From Sansalvadorimonas sp965221135 (lineage in GTDB: Bacteria > Pseudomonadota > Gammaproteobacteria > Pseudomonadales > Endozoicomonadaceae), in NCBI GenBank assembly GCA_965221135.1, contig CBDCRZ010000121.1, positions 62,001 to 126,000 on the forward strand: a stretch of 64,000 nt of DNA, in the 5' to 3' direction. Each line of letters opens with the position of its first letter. The first letter of the stretch is position 1. The notes beneath the pieces are model-generated. The model did not search any database. It was not told where the DNA came from and saw nothing but the letters and a program-made list of their open reading frames with translations. This document shows positions 1-7,636 of this stretch, piece after piece. Made by a program: the position numbers and the translations under genes.

Positions 1-1
1 A

Positions 2-436
2 AGTGTACCGGAAGGGCTGAACCCCAAGCCTGCGATCTCACCGTTACCTGTCACGCCTCAGAGCCAAAACCAAAACAGCTCGGCACTGGCGGTCGTACAG
101 CTGTGCAACCGAGCGGGTTACCCTGAGCTGGCCGAATCCTTCCTGCGTACCAATGCCACTGAGCAGGATGTACAGGCCAGGCTTACCAGTTGTGAAACCA
201 TTAAGACACTCTGCGCAGCGGCCCGCTCAGATCAGGCCGGTACCTATATTCAGTCCGGTAAATCAGTCGAGCAGGTTCGTGCAGAATTGTTCGAGCAGCT
301 CACGCAGCAGCCAACTATTGAGAACACTCTCACGCCCGAACAGCAGCATCAGCACAATCCATTGGATATCAGCAGTAAGCCCAAGCTGGATGTGCAGGCG
401 CTCTACCAGAAACGCAATAAAAACAGCTACCAGTAA
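2..436 (+). CDS. Phage prohead protease (S49/lambda C-like), C-terminal part
   Basis: The reading frame is open from base 2 to the TAA at 434-436 and enters from outside the window, so only about 144 C-terminal residues are visible. The visible part is Gln-rich and low in recognisable motifs, so the call rests on position: in lambda-type head operons the S49-family protease/scaffold gene lies directly upstream of the decoration protein and the major capsid protein, which follow here. The catalytic domain would lie upstream. The 50-bp gap to the next gene and the shared strand suggest one late operon. It could instead be another capsid-maturation protein. Confidence 0.6.
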   Translation, partial: SVPEGLNPKPAISPLPVTPQSQNQNSSALAVVQLCNRAGYPELAESFLRTNATEQDVQARLTSCETIKTLCAAARSDQAGTYIQSGKSVEQVRAELFEQLTQQPTIENTLTPEQQHQHNPLDISSKPKLDVQALYQKRNKNSYQ

Positions 437-486
437 CCGCTTAACACTCTTACCTCCCTTACCCGCTTAATTCAAAAGGAATCATC

Positions 487-852
487 ATGGCCACAAGGAT
501 GGAATCCGTGCACACCGGAGAGTTTCTGGTGTCTGAAGGAAATAACAGCATCAGCCGGGAACAGATCGAGCTGGGGGCGGATCTGACGCTGCTAGCCGGA
601 ACCGTATTGGGAAGAAATACCGCCACTAACGTATACAGCCCCCTGGATACAACCGCCGATGATGGGCGACAGATGGCCGCCGCGTTGCTCTATAGCAATG
701 TCACAACCGATGCCACTGGCGGTGAAGCAGTAGCCATTACCCGTATGGCCGAGGTGGATCAAAGTCTGTTGGGCTGGCCCGAAGCTATCACCGATTCCGA
801 GAAAGACACGGCGATCGCAGAACTCTCCACGCTTGGCGTGATTCTGCGGTAG
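487..852 (+). CDS. Phage head decoration protein (lambda gpD family)
   Basis: A 121-residue protein, close to the 110 residues of lambda gpD, which forms trimers that stabilise the expanded capsid. It has the family layout: a flexible N-terminus, a G-x-(D/N)-L-x-x-x-AG-x-V-LG segment around residues 30-43, and a later stretch on tuning of composition (AAALLYSNVTTDATGG). It is followed after 50 bp by the major capsid gene, the order found in lambda (C-D-E). An AAAGGA ribosome-binding site lies just before the ATG. Function is from family knowledge; the fold was not tested. Confidence 0.85.
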   Translation: MATRMESVHTGEFLVSEGNNSISREQIELGADLTLLAGTVLGRNTATNVYSPLDTTADDGRQMAAALLYSNVTTDATGGEAVAITRMAEVDQSLLGWPEAITDSEKDTAIAELSTLGVILR

Positions 853-902
853 CGACCGCTTGAAATCAGATTACAGCCCCTAATCAGCATGAGGATTTAT
901 GG

Positions 903-1895
903 ATGAATATTCTCGATATCTTTGGCAATGACGCCTTCAGTATGACCTCCCTGACCGCCACGATTAATGATGCGCCCTACAAACCCGGGCGTATCGGCGA
1001 TATGGGGTTGTTTATCGATGCGGGGGTAAACTCCACTACCGTGAGTGTGGAATCTAAAAACGGCACCTTGCGTCTATTGCCGACCAAAGAACGTGGTGCG
1101 CCAGCCACCCAGGCCAAAGGCAATAAGCGGGCGTTGCCTGACTTCCGGCTGACCCATATTCCCCATGACGGCACCATTCTCGCGGACGAAGTGCAGAATG
1201 TGCGGGCTTTTGGCTCCACCAGTGCTTTAGAAGGTGTTCGGGCTGTAGTGAATCAACGTCTCACCGATATCCGTGCCAATCATGAAGTGACTCTGGAGCA
1301 CCTGCGATTAGGCGCGATCAAAGGGCTGATTCTGGACGCCGATGGCAGTGTGATTTACAACCTGTTCGATGAATTCAAAGTCCAGCAGCAGACCCATGAT
1401 TTTGCTTTCAGTGATGATGAACTCGATGTACGGGACAGCTGTGTAAAAATGCGCCGCAAAGTCGATGACGCTTTGGGAGTGACCATGTACTCCCATCTTC
1501 ACGGTTTCTGCGGGGCAGAGTTTTACGATGCACTGATTGGCCACTCTTCGGTGAAGGATTCCTACCAGCGCTATCAGGCCGGAGCCATGCTTCGCAATGA
1601 TTTCAAAGAAGGCTTCCACTACTGCAATACCCTCTGGGAGGAGTACATGGGCCAGGTGGAAGGTGTGCCGTTTATCGCACCTGATGAAGCCTACGTGTTC
1701 CCCATGGGTTCCAATATTTTCCGCACCTGGTTTGGCCCGGCGGACTTTGTGGAAACTGTGAACGAGATCGGCCTGCCACTTTACGCCAAGCAGAAGCCTT
1801 TGGACTTTGATAAAGGTGTGCAGCTACATACCCAGTCCAACCCGCTGCCGCTGTGTCTGAAACCCCGGGCGGTGATTAAGTTCACTCTGTCTTAG
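903..1895 (+). CDS. Major capsid protein (lambda gpE family)
   Basis: A 330-residue protein, matching the 341 residues of lambda gpE. It starts with the typical short N-arm (MNILDIFGNDAFSM) and has the family's central segments, including a region near residue 100 on inserts/decorated loops and a C-terminal stretch with PL-C-LKPRAVIKFTLS-type ending. The product would form the icosahedral shell. An AGGA ribosome-binding site lies before the ATG. After its stop codon the + strand has no phage gene until 3136 because an antisense gene pair is inserted there. The gene looks intact. Confidence 0.9.
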   Translation: MNILDIFGNDAFSMTSLTATINDAPYKPGRIGDMGLFIDAGVNSTTVSVESKNGTLRLLPTKERGAPATQAKGNKRALPDFRLTHIPHDGTILADEVQNVRAFGSTSALEGVRAVVNQRLTDIRANHEVTLEHLRLGAIKGLILDADGSVIYNLFDEFKVQQQTHDFAFSDDELDVRDSCVKMRRKVDDALGVTMYSHLHGFCGAEFYDALIGHSSVKDSYQRYQAGAMLRNDFKEGFHYCNTLWEEYMGQVEGVPFIAPDEAYVFPMGSNIFRTWFGPADFVETVNEIGLPLYAKQKPLDFDKGVQLHTQSNPLPLCLKPRAVIKFTLS

Positions 1896-1970
1896 GTTAA
1901 ATGGGAATGAGACATTCCCGGATCTCAGCCCGATAGAATACGGGCTATCAGGTAAGAACCAGGAATGTTC

Positions 1971-2594
1971 TCACAATGAGTTAATGAACTCATCTTCAAC
2001 AATTTCTTCGATCGTTATCATATCGTTTGCATTCTCATCTATAGCTCTCTGATAAGCTTGACTGCAGAGATGGAGCTGTTTCTTAAAGCTGCTTTCTGAC
2101 GGACTTTGGCTCCGCATAAACTCAAAAAATTCACTGGGATTTCTATCATGGTTGACCATCAGGCAAATGGCTTGCACAAGAGACTGTCGATCACTTTGAC
2201 TACTGAAAACCCAGGTTAGCCTGTCTCGAATGACATCATAAACATCCAGTATGGTTATCGTTCCAATAGCTGTATCTACTGTTGTTGGAATGATATTTGT
2301 CTCATCTGCAACGTTTAGGGGGGCAGGCGGGAATTCGACAAAATACCTGGTTGTCTGATTATGGAAATGACGACCTTGTTTGTAGAACCCAAGCTCGGCC
2401 ATTGCCCGGGCCAGAACTTCTCCTGAATCACGAGAGGTGTTGATCATATCGATATCGTTAGTTTGATATCGATTGAAGGTGTATATATTGACAGCTAGGC
2501 CACCAACGACAACGACTTCTATATCTTGTTGTTTCAAATGTTTTGCAATGATGCTTGCTACAGACACTATGTCCTTTCCGCTGAAATCTTTCAC
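1971..2594 (-). CDS. Nucleotidyltransferase-fold protein (AbiEii/DUF6036-like), phage cargo
   Basis: 207 residues. The N-terminal third carries a minimal nucleotidyltransferase signature: VVVGGLAVNIY at about residues 29-39, followed after ten residues by T-DIDM (metal-binding Asp pair). Such domains occur in AbiEii toxins and in DUF6036-type proteins. The start is GTG at 2592-2594, with AGGAG seven bases upstream, 23 bp after the stop of the winged-helix gene, so the two are probably one transcript. It is antisense to the phage late operon and wedged between capsid and head-tail joiner genes. A toxin or superinfection-exclusion role is inference from the gene pair; the protein could also be an inactive relative. 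Confidence 0.65.
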   Translation of the reverse strand: MKDFSGKDIVSVASIIAKHLKQQDIEVVVVGGLAVNIYTFNRYQTNDIDMINTSRDSGEVLARAMAELGFYKQGRHFHNQTTRYFVEFPPAPLNVADETNIIPTTVDTAIGTITILDVYDVIRDRLTWVFSSQSDRQSLVQAICLMVNHDRNPSEFFEFMRSQSPSESSFKKQLHLCSQAYQRAIDENANDMITIEEIVEDEFINSL

Positions 2595-2617
2595 AGCATA
2601 CTCCTGCGCAAGTGGGT

Positions 2618-2974
2618 TTATTTTTGAGGGGATGTGTACTCTACGGGTTTGCGGGAGTTACGTGGTCTATCCCGTTTCATGATCAATGATTTCTTGATTT
2701 CTGATGGATAGGCTTTCAAAGCCGCTTTGAGAAGGGCCCTTAGAGGCTCAAGAAAGGGATAGCGGGGGTTGAACTCGAAGCTCAGGGTTGTACCAATACG
2801 CTTGCTTATGAGCACTCCGGTATCTTCAAGTTTTAGAAGTTGCTTTTGGATTGGGCTTACGGGCAAGCCAAAGAACTCAGCAATCTCTCTACCATACCCT
2901 TGTTCACGGGTGAGGATGTATATAAGCGTCTTTTCTTGACTTTCTGCTTTTAGAATTCCCTGTAAAAGAAACAT
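2618..2974 (-). CDS. Winged-helix transcriptional regulator paired with the nucleotidyltransferase
   Basis: 118 residues. An HTH segment (GYGREIAEFFGLPVSPIQKQLLKLEDTG, residues about 27-54) is followed by a wing-like VLISKRIGTTLSFEFNPRYP. This matches ArsR/AbiEi-style winged-helix proteins that sit upstream of nucleotidyltransferase toxins. GAGG precedes the ATG. The gene starts 14 bp from an array of four 21-bp repeats that overlaps its probable promoter, so autoregulation is likely. The C-terminal 25 residues are basic and probably disordered. Role as antitoxin-repressor is inference. Confidence 0.7.
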   Translation of the reverse strand: MFLLQGILKAESQEKTLIYILTREQGYGREIAEFFGLPVSPIQKQLLKLEDTGVLISKRIGTTLSFEFNPRYPFLEPLRALLKAALKAYPSEIKKSLIMKRDRPRNSRKPVEYTSPQK

Positions 2975-2987
2975 TGATAAACCTCAA

Positions 2988-3071
2988 TTGACCTATTTTG
3001 TAAATCAGTTGACCTTGAATGTAGTTCGTTTGACCCTGAAAGTAAACCGCTCGACCTATAATGTAGGTCGA
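2988..3071 (-). promoter_or_regulatory. Array of four 21-bp operator-like repeats upstream of the winged-helix gene
   Basis: Four units start at 2988, 3009, 3030 and 3051, exactly 21 bp apart, about two helical turns. Read on the + strand each begins TTGACC or TCGACC and has GTA at positions 13-15. The distal unit (3051-3071) is a perfect 8-bp inverted repeat TCGACCTA / TAGGTCGA around a 5-bp centre; the other three keep mainly one half-site. On the minus strand a TTTACT / 17 bp / TACATT promoter-like pair falls inside the array. This fits cooperative autorepression of the winged-helix/nucleotidyltransferase pair. Confidence 0.75.
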
Positions 3072-3135
3072 TCGGTGGATTTGTAGATATAAAGGCCTTT
3101 ATCACAATGAGTGAATCCAGATTGAGGGCTAGAGC

Positions 3136-3465
3136 ATGGCACCTACTAATCGGAATATGATAAACCCAGACACTGATGAAATCTTCACCAACCTGGATCG
3201 GGTGGTGATGAAAACTTTTGGTCAGTCTTACATTCTGACTCAAGCCGATGGCAGTACCACGACCCTTGAAGGAGTGCTTAGCTGGGGCACCAAATCCACC
3301 GGTCAATACGATGCAATGATGCAGTCCCAAACGACCATCACTGTACCCAGCTCAACCCTTCTTCAGCGGAATGACCTGATCACTAGAGGTGCTGAGAGTT
3401 GGCGGGTGGATCGTAAGTTGAAAGACGATGGTTATCTGGCCAAGTGGAGTCTTCATGGAGATTGA
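3136..3465 (+). CDS. Head-tail joining protein (lambda gpFII-like)
   Basis: 109 residues against 117 in lambda FII. It contains the typical small-barrel joiner pattern with an early D-EIFTNLDRVV segment and the later WRVDRKLKDDGYLAKWSLHG ending. Its place after the capsid and before gpZ-like and gpU-like genes is the lambda order. The gene resumes the + strand operon after the antisense cassette. Its stop overlaps the start of the next gene at 3455. The upstream operator array also contains a TATAAT at 3057-3062 on this strand, so some local transcription is possible. Confidence 0.7.
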   Translation: MAPTNRNMINPDTDEIFTNLDRVVMKTFGQSYILTQADGSTTTLEGVLSWGTKSTGQYDAMMQSQTTITVPSSTLLQRNDLITRGAESWRVDRKLKDDGYLAKWSLHGD

Positions 3466-4045
3466 TCTGGAGTTGGATTCACAGCTTCGGGCACTGGTGT
3501 CTGACTTTGAGAATGCCCCCGCCAAAACTGATAAGGCTATTCGGCGGGCAATGACCAAACTCTCTCGTTTTTCTGAACGACAGGTGTTGCGGGGCTTGAG
3601 TCGTGCCACGCAGGTCACCCAGAAGAAGATGAAAGAGCTCGGGCGGGTACGAGTCTCGTTACGCACTCCGGGTAAAGGTTCCGATCACTATAAACTGGTG
3701 ATTTGGATAGGGTTATCCGATATATCAGCCCACTATCTTGGGCGACCTGTGGCAACCGCCAGCGGTGTGCGGACCGGGCGTTATAACTGGGACGGTGCGC
3801 TTGTGTTTCAGCCGGTGGGTGCTCGCAGTGAAATGGTGTTCAAGAGAGCACCCAGTTGGAAGCACCAAAAGCAGGTCTCCCTCAAAAGCGGCCGCACCCT
3901 CTGGATGGGGCTTCCCATTGAGAAGGTTTCATTGCCCATTGCCGATGCTGCGCGTCAGGCCATTCAGCAGCTCCAGCCTCAACTGTCTGAACGCTTTACC
4001 ACCTTGATGCGGCAGGAGTTAAACTATGTAAATCTCATTGAATGA
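3455..4045 (+). CDS. Minor tail protein Z-like (tail completion)
   Basis: About 196 residues from the ATG at 3455; an upstream in-frame start at 3428 would add nine residues but overlaps the previous gene more. The protein is basic and helical at the N-terminus (RRAMTKLSRFSERQVLRGLSRATQVTQKKMKEL) and follows with strand-rich sequence, like lambda gpZ, which joins the tail to the head. Its ATG lies within the end of the upstream joiner gene, and its stop overlaps the next start (ATGA at 4042-4045), signs of translational coupling. Confidence 0.75.
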   Translation: MEIDLELDSQLRALVSDFENAPAKTDKAIRRAMTKLSRFSERQVLRGLSRATQVTQKKMKELGRVRVSLRTPGKGSDHYKLVIWIGLSDISAHYLGRPVATASGVRTGRYNWDGALVFQPVGARSEMVFKRAPSWKHQKQVSLKSGRTLWMGLPIEKVSLPIADAARQAIQQLQPQLSERFTTLMRQELNYVNLIE

Positions 4046-4455
4046 GCAAAGGGTCTACCGCATTGAATGAGCAAAAAATCATTGAGGCACTCACGGACAA
4101 ACTCTCAGCCGTCGCCAATACCAAGCTTGGCTACTCTGCGACAGGCTTGGACGACACACTCACTACGCCCGCCATTCTGGTGCAGCTGGAAAACCTGATA
4201 GAAACAAATCGTCAAGGAAACCGGGCCAAGTACGAACTGCAGTTTAATCTCAGCGCTGTCGTCAAAACCTCAGAGCAGACCACAGCCGAACTGATTCAAC
4301 TTACTCACCAGATACGCACAGCCTTAACTCCAGCAACACGCCTCTGCCTTGAAGCCCGCAAACATGCCCTGAGTGATACCCGGTTTGATATCGCCCCGTC
4401 TTACGGTCAGTTGTCGTTTGCCGACAGCAGCCTGACCGTCGAAGCCATTCTATAA
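4042..4455 (+). CDS. Tail terminator protein (lambda gpU-like)
   Basis: 137 residues, close to lambda gpU (131). It shows the pattern of tail terminators: an N-terminal helix (KIIEALTDKLSAV), strands TPAILVQLENLIE and YELQFNLSAVV, and a helix with TAELIQLTHQIRTAL. The protein would cap the finished tail tube. The start overlaps the stop of the Z-like gene by four bases and the tail tube gene follows after 17 bp. The sequence is intact. Confidence 0.75.
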   Translation: MSKGSTALNEQKIIEALTDKLSAVANTKLGYSATGLDDTLTTPAILVQLENLIETNRQGNRAKYELQFNLSAVVKTSEQTTAELIQLTHQIRTALTPATRLCLEARKHALSDTRFDIAPSYGQLSFADSSLTVEAIL

Positions 4456-4472
4456 ATGAGAAGGAACTCATT

Positions 4473-5216
4473 ATGTCTCTGATTGATCACAGCTTTATTG
4501 GTGCCGGTGGTGTGCATATCCAGCCCTACGATAAATCCGCACCGCTGCTGCCTATGGGCAATATCAGTGAGTTTGCCTTTAGTTTTGAAGAGGAGAAAAA
4601 GGAGCAGAAAAACTTCCTCGGCGGTGGAGGACTGCGTAATGTGGTGTCGCGGATTTCCGGTATTACCGGTTCAATCAAAGCCCATGACTTTACCCCAGCC
4701 AATATTGCTCTGGCACTGCGCGCATCCATGGATGCCATTGGAGCCACAACCATTACGGGAGAGCAAGCCACCGCCCATGGCGTTGATAACGAACTGATTC
4801 CTTTTCGATATATTCCAGATCTCACCCAAACCATCATCGTCAAAGACAGCGATGATCAGGCTCTTGTACTGGGTACAGATTATGCGGTCGCCCGCTCGGG
4901 TATTCGCGTGTTGGATGCTACAGGCATCGCCAGTGAAACCCTGACCGTGGATTACACACCCAAACCGGGGCATGCCATTCAGGCATTGGTGGAATCCGGC
5001 AAAGAGTTTTCATTATTCATGGAAGGTTTGAATGATGCCCAGGAGGGGCGGCCCTTCACTATTCGTGTGTATCGGGCCAAGTTCTCACCAGTGCAGAATC
5101 TTGGTTTTATCTCTGATGATTTTGCTGAGATCGATTTGGCGATGGATATTTTGTCTGACCCATTGATTACGGGCTCTGGGTTGAGCCCATTTATGGAACT
5201 GGGTCTGGTAGAGTAA
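4473..5216 (+). CDS. Major tail tube protein (lambda gpV-like)
   Basis: 247 residues, the same size as lambda gpV (246). It begins MSLIDHSFIGAGGVHI and has strand-rich sequence with an RVYRAKFSPVQNLGFISDDFAEIDLAMDILSDP segment near the C-terminus, as expected for a siphovirus tube subunit. AGAAGGA precedes the ATG. In most siphoviruses a tail-chaperone pair follows; here a large cargo gene follows instead. The last codons are also present in the second prophage copy at 56506-56555, which allows direct comparison of what sits downstream. Confidence 0.85.
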   Translation: MSLIDHSFIGAGGVHIQPYDKSAPLLPMGNISEFAFSFEEEKKEQKNFLGGGGLRNVVSRISGITGSIKAHDFTPANIALALRASMDAIGATTITGEQATAHGVDNELIPFRYIPDLTQTIIVKDSDDQALVLGTDYAVARSGIRVLDATGIASETLTVDYTPKPGHAIQALVESGKEFSLFMEGLNDAQEGRPFTIRVYRAKFSPVQNLGFISDDFAEIDLAMDILSDPLITGSGLSPFMELGLVE

Positions 5217-5350
5217 TCGCCACCGCTTAATCTCTCGATATATGCCCTGACAACCATGTTACCAATACTAAACAAAGAGGCCATGTGATGAAAACTTATC
5301 AGGCTCCAGGGCGTCTAATAAGTAGCAACTCACATCAGGGATAAGCCGCC

Positions 5351-7273
5351 ATGAATGGACCTAAACATTTATTAACACCGACAGATTGGCTCTTACCTGG
5401 CGTTACTACTTCAAGCCCTGCGCCCAAGCAACCCAAACTAGAGCAGCATTGTAACGCTGGTACAACATTAGAGGGCTCCCCGATATCCAGACGTCGCATA
5501 ACCAGCGCAAATCTGTCAGTTGACGAAGCATTGGACGCATTATCAACAGACTTTACTTCTGCAGCGATGCTGGCAATGGTTCTACATTTTCCGCTGGAAG
5601 ATGTGTACTCACTTATTAAGAGTAAGGATCTGTACGAACCGTCTATGAAAAAGGCATTTGAAACCCTCTCCGCACAGTTCAGTCTGGATCACCTCATCAA
5701 AAGCCTGAATCATTATAACTCTGAATTCGAGGCCATTTGTGAATACCTGGAACGCTGGATTAATATTGAACATATCAACCGCCATCTTCCAGTCAGCCAA
5801 TCCCTTACATCTGAACAACAAAATCAACTTCATCAAGTATTCAAGCCGTCGGCAGATAAATGGGAATACATTTTCGTCTACATGCATTTTAAGTTTAATA
5901 AACTCCCCCCCCTGGCAACCTACTCAGTAGACGCTGAAATAAGAACAGTTCTGGAAAAAGCTGCCACGATGGGAACCCTGACAAAACAGTCAATCCTGGA
6001 AGCTCTGTATCTGAAACGCTATGATACTCAAATCGAATCACTTGAAGAAACGTGGGGGATTACATTTCAGCCACCCAGTCCAGATGAACACTTTGAACGC
6101 ATATTGAAAAACCCGGAAATGAATACCCCTGCCACCCTGTACAGCGCTTATGCCCTGATGAAAACGAATTCCGTTGACTTTATCAGCGGTATGCTGATGA
6201 ACCATGAGATATCCTTTACAACTATTATCTCTATTGACGATTTCAACCTTCTTCTCCTATGCTCACGGCAACTTGATGGCAGCCTTGTTCAGGCTTTTAA
6301 TCAACTGTGGATAAATGGTTACTGCAGCACAACAGAGAATTACCCACCTCCTCGCACGAAAACATATTCATCATATGAATCACGCCCACTACAGCCTGCG
6401 GACCTTGCCTGCATGTTAAAACGTCAGCAAGATCAAACAGCCAGTCTTGATGCTGCAGTGACAGTTGCCACCACCCTGGGAGTAAGTTTTAACTACGAGA
6501 AAATTGGAATCGAATGTTCAGAAAACCGCATAAAATGTTCAGAAAACCGCTTAAAATGCTCAGAAAACCGCATAAAATGTGCCGGAGCAATCTGGCTTGA
6601 GGTATTGCGCCAAATTCCTTTTCTCGAGACAGGGCATCTGCGAACTATTATGGAACAGTTTGGTCTTCAGGACTCTCTGCGACAGGTTCCTGTGATTGCT
6701 CTCGCTGAAAAACCCAAGATTCAGCTAAAGGGCATAAGCACCCGGGCAGCAGAATATCTGGAAGTTGCTGGCTGGCTTTATATGGATCAAACGCTTGCAA
6801 CCAAACTATGGCAAGAAAATAGCTGCTTGTTTGAATCCTCCAGCCTTGAAAGCGGGCAACACTCCACCAATCAGCACTTGCTAAACAGCATTGCCGGCGA
6901 CAGGATGTTGTTCAAACAACTCTGGCCCTTACTGGACTCCTGTACAACCATAACTCGGGTTAAGAAAAAAGATCTGGTGAACATTCTTTCTCCGGACAGC
7001 ATAAGACCACCGGATGATCATATCTGCCCACTGACCTTGGATTTAATGGACGATCCGGTTGCCGTCAGGCTTACGTCTGAAAAGGACTATAACCGTGTGC
7101 AGGTGTTCCGCTTCTTCAGTAAGGCCTCGTTACTGGCGGCCGTACACCTAAACCCAATCAACCCTTTTACCCGCGCGCCTCTTTACCCAGACGATGTGAA
7201 AAAACTTCAAATTGATAAACAACACCGCCAGCTAATTGGTCAGTGGCGTCAACAGAATCCGAATTATAGCTAA
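5351..7273 (+). CDS. U-box domain protein, eukaryote-like effector candidate carried by the prophage
   Basis: 640 residues. Residues about 555-640 match a U-box: a D-x-x-x-CPLTLDLMDDPV start, a central bulky hydrophobic stretch, and NPFTRAPL at the position of the conserved second loop. U-boxes recruit E2 ubiquitin-conjugating enzymes and act only in eukaryotic cells, so a secreted role is likely. The N-terminal 550 residues are helical and unrecognised, with no signal peptide, which would fit type III or IV delivery. Residues about 389-409 hold three copies of a seven-residue unit (CSENRIK). It lies on the late-operon strand between tail tube and tape measure. The ligase activity and secretion are inferred. 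Confidence 0.7.
   Translation: MNGPKHLLTPTDWLLPGVTTSSPAPKQPKLEQHCNAGTTLEGSPISRRRITSANLSVDEALDALSTDFTSAAMLAMVLHFPLEDVYSLIKSKDLYEPSMKKAFETLSAQFSLDHLIKSLNHYNSEFEAICEYLERWINIEHINRHLPVSQSLTSEQQNQLHQVFKPSADKWEYIFVYMHFKFNKLPPLATYSVDAEIRTVLEKAATMGTLTKQSILEALYLKRYDTQIESLEETWGITFQPPSPDEHFERILKNPEMNTPATLYSAYALMKTNSVDFISGMLMNHEISFTTIISIDDFNLLLLCSRQLDGSLVQAFNQLWINGYCSTTENYPPPRTKTYSSYESRPLQPADLACMLKRQQDQTASLDAAVTVATTLGVSFNYEKIGIECSENRIKCSENRLKCSENRIKCAGAIWLEVLRQIPFLETGHLRTIMEQFGLQDSLRQVPVIALAEKPKIQLKGISTRAAEYLEVAGWLYMDQTLATKLWQENSCLFESSSLESGQHSTNQHLLNSIAGDRMLFKQLWPLLDSCTTITRVKKKDLVNILSPDSIRPPDDHICPLTLDLMDDPVAVRLTSEKDYNRVQVFRFFSKASLLAAVHLNPINPFTRAPLYPDDVKKLQIDKQHRQLIGQWRQQNPNYS
6515..6577 (+). repeat. Three tandem 21-bp repeats inside the U-box gene
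   Basis: Units at 6515, 6536 and 6557 each encode Cys-Ser-Glu-Asn-Arg-(Ile/Leu)-Lys and differ at only a few bases. The length is a multiple of three, so copy-number change would keep the frame. Confidence 0.85.
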
Positions 7274-7290
7274 CCTGAAGCTTGTCACCT

Positions 7291-7500
7291 TTATACAAAG
7301 AGGTTTTGTGGGTTAATCAATAATCTCAAGGGACTCATAGCTAACAAGACTGGGAGAGACCTGGTAACCGGGTCACTAACACGAACTTTGTAGCCTTGCT
7401 GAAGATAGCTCACAGCATCTGCGAGCGTATCCACAAATAAGTAATCTTCCTGAAAACGGATCTTGCTCACAATGAACTTTCCATCCTGTTTGAGGGGCAC
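7291..7500 (-). CDS. Possible small unknown protein between U-box gene and tape measure
   Basis: A 69-codon frame on the minus strand starting at GTG with AAGGCGG about ten bases upstream. The translation (DTLADAVSYLQQGYKVRV region) is protein-like, but no family is recognised and the frame is short. There is no equivalent in the second prophage copy, where the cargo gene directly abuts the tape measure. It may be a second small cargo gene or a chance frame. Confidence 0.3.
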   Translation of the reverse strand: MPLKQDGKFIVSKIRFQEDYLFVDTLADAVSYLQQGYKVRVSDPVTRSLPVLLAMSPLRLLINPQNLFV

Positions 7501-7636
7501 CTAAACAGCCCCGCCTTCTTTTCTCTTCTCACAAGATATTTGATTTCAATTTTTCCTCCTTTGGTCCTGGAGAGGTATTTTGCAGAGCGATACCTCCAAA
7601 TAAAAAAGCAAATCATGCACTGAAAACGAGATAACA

